DNA from: an uncultured bacterium
GTDB taxonomy: Bacteria; Planctomycetota; Phycisphaerae; Phycisphaerales; SM1A02
DNA length: 8,729 nucleotides
Assembly (NCBI GenBank): GCA_903918555.1
Contig: CAIXEV010000608.1
Location: 1-8,729 of the forward strand
Reading direction: 5' to 3'
Shown: piece by piece, positions 5,844 through 8,729 of the stretch
Position numbering within the stretch: position 1 is the first letter of the stretch
Layout of the letters: the number at the start of each line of letters is the position of its first letter
The notes under the pieces: generated by a model
Seen by the model: only the letters and a program-made list of their open reading frames with translations
Databases searched by the model: none
Told to the model about the DNA's origin: nothing
Position numbers and translations under genes: made by a program

Positions 5844-7676
5844 TCAGTTGGTGCCGGCCAGCCGCCGCACGACCATCATGAAGTTCTTCTTCATGGCCGC
5901 GTGCATGGCGAAACAGGCGACGCCGTAGATCACGCACGCGATCACGGTGCCGATGACGAGGCTCGACCGCGCGGCGCGCGGGTCCTCGAGGCTGTCGCGG
6001 ATGGCGCTGCCCGGCTCGACGGTGGCGTAGAGCATGTTGATCGGGCTCGCGGCGGCGGCCGCCGCGCCGACATACGGGACGTTGGCGCCGAGCGCGCCCG
6101 CACAGAAGCCGAGCACGAGGCCGATGGCGCCGAGGACGCCGACCGCGGCCATCACCGAGCCGATGGTGCCCTTCGTGCGCAGCGACCACTGCAGCCCGAC
6201 CATGATCGCGAAGCTCGTCGCGGCGACGAGATCGAGGAGGAGCAGGACCGCGCCCTCCGGAAGGATGACGGGCACCGTGACGGTGGCGACGCCGAGCGCT
6301 TCGCTGACGGTGACGCCCTGCGCAGCGCCGAAGCCGTTGAAGAGCACATAGAGCGCGACCGACCCGAGCGTGACGAACGGGACGAGCAGCATCGGCACGA
6401 GGAACTGGACGATGCCGCGCAGCTTGCCCGCGAGGTACGGCCCGGGCTGGATCGGCGTCGTGAGCAGGATGTCGAGCGTGCCGTCCTCGCGCTCGCGGCT
6501 CACCGCCGTGGCGCTCAGGCTGACGGCGGTGAGGAGGATCACCACGATCTCCGCGCCCACGATGCCGAGGAGCGCGAGGCGCAGTTCGCCCGAGGAAATC
6601 GTGCCTTGGTGATGCAGCCCGCAGAGGACGACGCCCACGCACGCGCCGAGGGCGAGGAACGCCCAGCGGCCGAACATGCCGCCGATCGACTGGCTGCGCA
6701 GCATGTTCTCGCGCCACGCGATCGGGTTCGCGCCGACGCGCTTCGACTCGCGCGTGCCGCGCGCGCCCGCGCCCGTGCCGAGGACCGCGCGCCACCACAC
6801 GACGCGCGGGCCGCGCGTGCCGATCACGCGCAGGCGCAGCGTCGACCACAGCATCATGGCGACGCTGGTGGTGACGCAGATGACGCAGAAGCTCGTCGAC
6901 GGCGATGTGTAGAGCGGCGCGAGCGGCGTGAACGGCACCGACGACGGCGTGTACGGCACATAGGTCGTCGAGTTGAGCGCGCTCTCGAGCGCAAGGAACG
7001 GGTTGAACGCGGTGAGGAGCGTCGTCTGCGTGGCGAGCGTGCCGACGCCGATCGGCACCTTGGTGCGCAGGTACGCGTCGGCCGCGTAGGTGACGAAGAG
7101 GTACATCACGACCGCCGCGTAGAAGACGAACACCGCGCGCTTGCCGGCGCTGCGGGTCACCGACAGCGTGACCGCCGTTGTCGCCACGATCAGGGCGCTC
7201 GAGGCGGCGATCGCGTAGCTCGTGAAGATCGCCTCGCCGGGGACGCCGCCGAAGAGCTGGGTCAGCACGAACAGCGGGAAGGTCGAGAAGAGGAGCGCCA
7301 GGATGAAGAACAGCCGGCCGAACAGGTTCCCGAGGACGATCTGCAGGTTCGAGAGCGGCGTGGTGAGCAGGATGTCCCAGGTCCGGGGGCTGGCCTCCTG
7401 CACGATGGCGCCCGCCATGAAGATCGGGGTCAGGATGCAGATCAGGGCGACCTGGCCGAACGACACGACCGAGAACGCGCTGGCGCCCCGCATGGCGAGC
7501 TGCTTCATCGTGCTGTCGCCCCCCAGGAGGCCGATCAGCAGGATCGAGATCATGATCGCGAGGTACCCCGACCGCAGCAGGAGGTGCCGCGACCGCTTCG
7601 ACCCGCCCGAGACGATTCGGACCGCGATCGGGTTGGTCGGGAGCAGGTTGGAGAGCCACTGCAGGACGGGAGGCAT
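5844..7676 (-). CDS. ABC-2 type transporter permease, double-length (two homologous halves)
   Basis: This is an inner-membrane permease of the ABC-2 exporter type; the substrate is unknown. The 610-residue product has about twelve hydrophobic segments in two sets of six, roughly 34-52, 71-91, 117-137, 150-172, 180-198 and 262-280, then 335-354, 366-388, 420-446, 464-490, 503-530 and 572-592. The halves share landmarks. NPIAVR (15-20) parallels NPIAWR (317-322). The cytoplasmic EASPRTWDILLTTP (94-107) parallels EREDGTLDILLTTP (395-408), the conserved loop thought to contact the ATPase in this family. The start is ATG 7676; no Shine-Dalgarno is visible. A -10-like TACGAT on the minus strand (7688-7693) lies so close that the mRNA could be nearly leaderless, but its -35 is poor. 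No ATP-binding partner gene lies in the window; both immediate neighbours are unrelated. Confidence 0.9.
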   Translation of the reverse strand: MPPVLQWLSNLLPTNPIAVRIVSGGSKRSRHLLLRSGYLAIMISILLIGLLGGDSTMKQLAMRGASAFSVVSFGQVALICILTPIFMAGAIVQEASPRTWDILLTTPLSNLQIVLGNLFGRLFFILALLFSTFPLFVLTQLFGGVPGEAIFTSYAIAASSALIVATTAVTLSVTRSAGKRAVFVFYAAVVMYLFVTYAADAYLRTKVPIGVGTLATQTTLLTAFNPFLALESALNSTTYVPYTPSSVPFTPLAPLYTSPSTSFCVICVTTSVAMMLWSTLRLRVIGTRGPRVVWWRAVLGTGAGARGTRESKRVGANPIAWRENMLRSQSIGGMFGRWAFLALGACVGVVLCGLHHQGTISSGELRLALLGIVGAEIVVILLTAVSLSATAVSREREDGTLDILLTTPIQPGPYLAGKLRGIVQFLVPMLLVPFVTLGSVALYVLFNGFGAAQGVTVSEALGVATVTVPVILPEGAVLLLLDLVAATSFAIMVGLQWSLRTKGTIGSVMAAVGVLGAIGLVLGFCAGALGANVPYVGAAAAAASPINMLYATVEPGSAIRDSLEDPRAARSSLVIGTVIACVIYGVACFAMHAAMKKNFMMVVRRLAGTN

Positions 7677-7695
7677 CGCAGTTCGAAATCGTACC

Positions 7696-7723
7696 TTGAC
7701 ACGGGCGTCAGGGCACCGATACT
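7696..7723 (+). promoter_or_regulatory. Candidate sigma-70-type promoter, rightward toward rny
   Basis: A perfect TTGACA (7696-7701) is followed after 16 bases by GATACT (7718-7723), which matches four of six TATAAT positions. Transcription would begin near 7730, about 370 bases before rny, giving a long leader that includes the structured segment, or a separate small RNA. The site sits 20 bases upstream of the divergent permease start, so the two promoters may interfere or share regulation. Confidence 0.5.
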
Positions 7724-7816
7724 CCACATGTCCGCGGATGCGGACCGGCCGGCGCCTTCCGCCGTCCGAACCATTCCGGCTCGTCGAACAGGCCAAGCCG
7801 TTCGCGACCGTTCATA

Positions 7817-7910
7817 GGTGCGCAAGCACCCTCGGGTCCGACCTCCTCGGAGGCGGGCTTGGGATAGATCGATCCAGACCACGGCTGCCCCCTCGCGGGG
7901 TGGCACCAAG
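7817..7910 (+). ncRNA. Candidate structured RNA (leader element or small RNA) upstream of rny
   Basis: Three stems can be drawn by eye. The first is GGTGC (7817-7821) with GCACC (7826-7830), closed by a GCAA GNRA-type tetraloop. Directly adjoining it, 7831-7845 pairs with 7850-7863 as a 14-bp helix with one bulged A (7841) and loop CTCG. The third is TGCC..GGCA (7886-7905) with a bulged T (7901). The long helix uses four G-U pairs, which work in plus-strand RNA but become A-C mismatches in the opposite transcript. CTTGG (7858-7862) can also pair with CCAAG (7906-7910), which would compete with the base of the long helix. I do not recognise a known RNA family. It lies downstream of the promoter at 7696-7723. 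Confidence 0.35.
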
Positions 7911-7962
7911 TATCTCGTGACCGTGACCGTTTCGACCCTTCAACATCCTTCCCGACAGACGC

Positions 7963-8064
7963 ATGCGCGTTCGCATCGTGCGTGCGCTGTGGGACGAGGT
8001 GCACGAAAGCGCTGAAGCGGACCGCTGGATGATCTCGAACGCCGCACGCTTGGCGGGTGCATGA
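7963..8064 (+). CDS. Doubtful small ORF, 33 codons, upstream of rny
   Basis: The ATG-to-TGA frame encodes MRVRIVRALWDEVHESAEAD followed by RWMISNAARLAGA. The composition is protein-like, but no Shine-Dalgarno precedes the ATG. Third-position GC, at about three quarters by my count, is lower than in the neighbouring real genes. The frame is open back to a TGA at 7924-7926 without another standard start. It ends inside the loop of the hairpin at 8054-8072, 36 bases before rny. It could be a leader peptide, a gene remnant or chance; chance is most likely. Confidence 0.18.
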   Translation: MRVRIVRALWDEVHESAEADRWMISNAARLAGA

Positions 8065-8072
8065 CGCACCCG
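8054..8072 (+). other. Hairpin just upstream of the rny ribosome-binding site
   Basis: CGGGTGC (8054-8060) and GCACCCG (8066-8072) form a perfect 7-bp stem around ATGAC. It lies 17 bases before AGGAGG (8090-8095) and so does not cover it. No T-run follows, so it is not a convincing terminator. It may be leader structure in the rny mRNA. Confidence 0.4.
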
Positions 8073-8089
8073 GCGGGCGTCTACTTGCC

Positions 8090-8095
8090 AGGAGG
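8090..8095 (+). promoter_or_regulatory. Shine-Dalgarno of rny that decides its GTG start
   Basis: AGGAGG is separated by 5 bases from the GTG at 8101. Another GTG at 8097 is out of frame and too close. No in-frame start with a better site lies upstream, so this fixes the RNase Y start. Confidence 0.85.
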
Positions 8096-8100
8096 CGTGC

Positions 8101-8729
8101 GTGTCCATCCTTCTCCAGAACTCAACCGGTGACTTCGGCATCGCGGCGCTCATCACCGCCGTCGGTATCGGGGCCGTTGTCGGCGCCGTGTTCGGCATCG
8201 TGATCTTCTCCCTCGCTTCCGGCCGCGGCCTGAAGGCAGCCCGTGCCGAGGCCGACCGCATGCTCGCGGACGCCAAGGCGCAGGCGGATCTCACCGCCGA
8301 CGCCATGCGCAGCGAGTCGGAGAAGAAGGCCCGCGAGATCGAGCTGGCCGCTGAGAAGCAAGCGTCCGAGAAGCGCGCCACCCTCGACCGCGAGTCGAAG
8401 GCCACCCAGGCGAAGCTCGACGAGAGCCTCGCCCGCGCCGCCAAGCGCGAGGAGACCCTCGACCGCAAGCTCGAGTCGATCTCGCAGCGCGAGCAGAAGA
8501 TCGATTCGCGCGAGACGGACCTGAAGAAGCAGGAGGACGAGATCCGCCGCGGCGCCGACGACAACGAGCGCACGCGCACCGAGCTCCGCGGCGCCCTGTC
8601 CAAGGTCGCCGGGCTGTCGCGCGAGGAAGCGCGCGAGCTGTACCTCGCCGAAGTCCGCGTCGAGGCCGAGCACGACGGCTCGGCGCTCCGCCAGAAGCTC
8701 CTCGACGAAGCCGAGCGCGACGCCAAGGG
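8101..8729 (+). CDS. rny: Ribonuclease Y, N-terminal part (runs off the window)
   Basis: RNase Y is a membrane-anchored endoribonuclease that initiates mRNA decay in many bacteria lacking RNase E-type control. The window holds 209 complete codons and no stop; the full family protein is about 500-550 residues, so the KH and HD catalytic domains lie beyond the right edge. GTG at 8101 has a strong ribosome site. Residues 13-38 form a single membrane anchor (GIAALITAVGIGAVVGAVFG...). It is followed by a charged, heptad-like coiled coil to about 165, rich in K, E, R and A and containing ISQREQKIDSRETDLKKQED. Then comes the conserved boundary LSKVAGLSREEARELYLAEV (166-185), matching the family's 'iaglt.eeAk..ll' segment before the KH domain. 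Identification rests on this N-terminal architecture without the catalytic motifs. The long leader, with a promoter candidate and foldable RNA upstream, suggests post-transcriptional control, which is inference. Confidence 0.9.
   Translation, partial: MSILLQNSTGDFGIAALITAVGIGAVVGAVFGIVIFSLASGRGLKAARAEADRMLADAKAQADLTADAMRSESEKKAREIELAAEKQASEKRATLDRESKATQAKLDESLARAAKREETLDRKLESISQREQKIDSRETDLKKQEDEIRRGADDNERTRTELRGALSKVAGLSREEARELYLAEVRVEAEHDGSALRQKLLDEAERDAK

Larger units (their letters stand above)
7677..8100. other. 424-bp divergent intergenic region between the permease and rny
   Basis: This is the longest stretch without a confident gene. It holds a rightward promoter candidate (7696-7723), a foldable segment (7817-7910), a doubtful small ORF (7963-8064), a hairpin (8054-8072) and the rny ribosome-binding site. 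ORFs on the minus strand here are arginine-rich and lack codon bias or a ribosome site. I do not recognise tRNA, tmRNA, 6S, SRP or RNase P RNA in it; in particular the conserved SRP apical-loop sequence is absent on both strands. Confidence 0.8.

Noticed and set aside
4034..5881. 615-codon plus-strand ORF opposite the DUF4139 gene
   Set aside because: It has low-complexity charged composition with no motifs and crosses two intergenic gaps. The minus-strand gene explains the region.
5604..7817. 737-codon plus-strand ORF opposite the permease
   Set aside because: It is extremely rich in R, D, E and H, as expected of the antisense of a hydrophobic membrane protein in GC-rich DNA, and it spans gene boundaries.
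7800..7925. SRP, 6S, tmRNA or a known riboswitch in the rny upstream region
   Set aside because: I looked for the SRP apical-loop sequence and common riboswitch core motifs on both strands and found none, so only an unassigned structured candidate is reported.
7812..8726. 304-codon minus-strand ORF across the intergenic region and rny
   Set aside because: It is serine- and arginine-rich antisense of the coiled-coil region of RNase Y. The plus strand has a strong ribosome site, a membrane anchor and conserved RNase Y sequence.

Overview
The window is GC-rich and carries five protein genes. The GTG starts and a C-terminal pair of dockerin-type calcium loops flanked by cysteines and ending in 'WG' point to a planctomycete, most likely of the class Phycisphaerae. 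That placement is inferred from protein style, not from an rRNA gene. All five genes look like chromosomal genes. No transposase, integrase, phage gene, tRNA, rRNA or CRISPR array was found.

Layout. Bases 1-89 are a short non-coding segment with two tight hairpins. rsmA (16S rRNA adenine dimethyltransferase, 90-902, +) follows. Its last eight codons plus stop are the first unit of a three-copy 27-bp tandem repeat, and each unit is a hairpin. A minus-strand block then runs leftward from 7676 to 1029. It holds a double-length ABC-2 type permease (7676-5844), a secreted DUF4139 protein (5683-4145) and a large secreted beta-propeller protein with choice-of-anchor I, phytase-like and dockerin-like parts (3980-1029). 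Gaps of 160 and 164 bp separate the three genes. An identical 40-bp stem-loop element sits just past the stop codons of both secreted-protein genes. The 164-bp gap also contains a near-perfect palindrome that buries the Shine-Dalgarno sequence of the last gene and ends in five T residues.

From 7677 to 8100 lies a 424-bp divergent intergenic region. It has a good-looking rightward promoter, a strongly foldable stretch with G-U pairs that favour a plus-strand RNA, and a doubtful 33-codon ORF. The N-terminal third or so of rny (RNase Y, 8101 to the window end, +) follows.

How the genes relate. rsmA (ribosome maturation) and rny (mRNA decay) are housekeeping genes flanking an envelope/export block. 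No ATPase partner for the permease is present, so its substrate cannot be inferred here. There is no clear multi-gene novel system in this window. The best leads are small: the structured leader upstream of rny, the SD-burying palindrome at 3987-4009, the repeated 3'-end stem-loop, and the tandem duplication of the rsmA stop-codon region.
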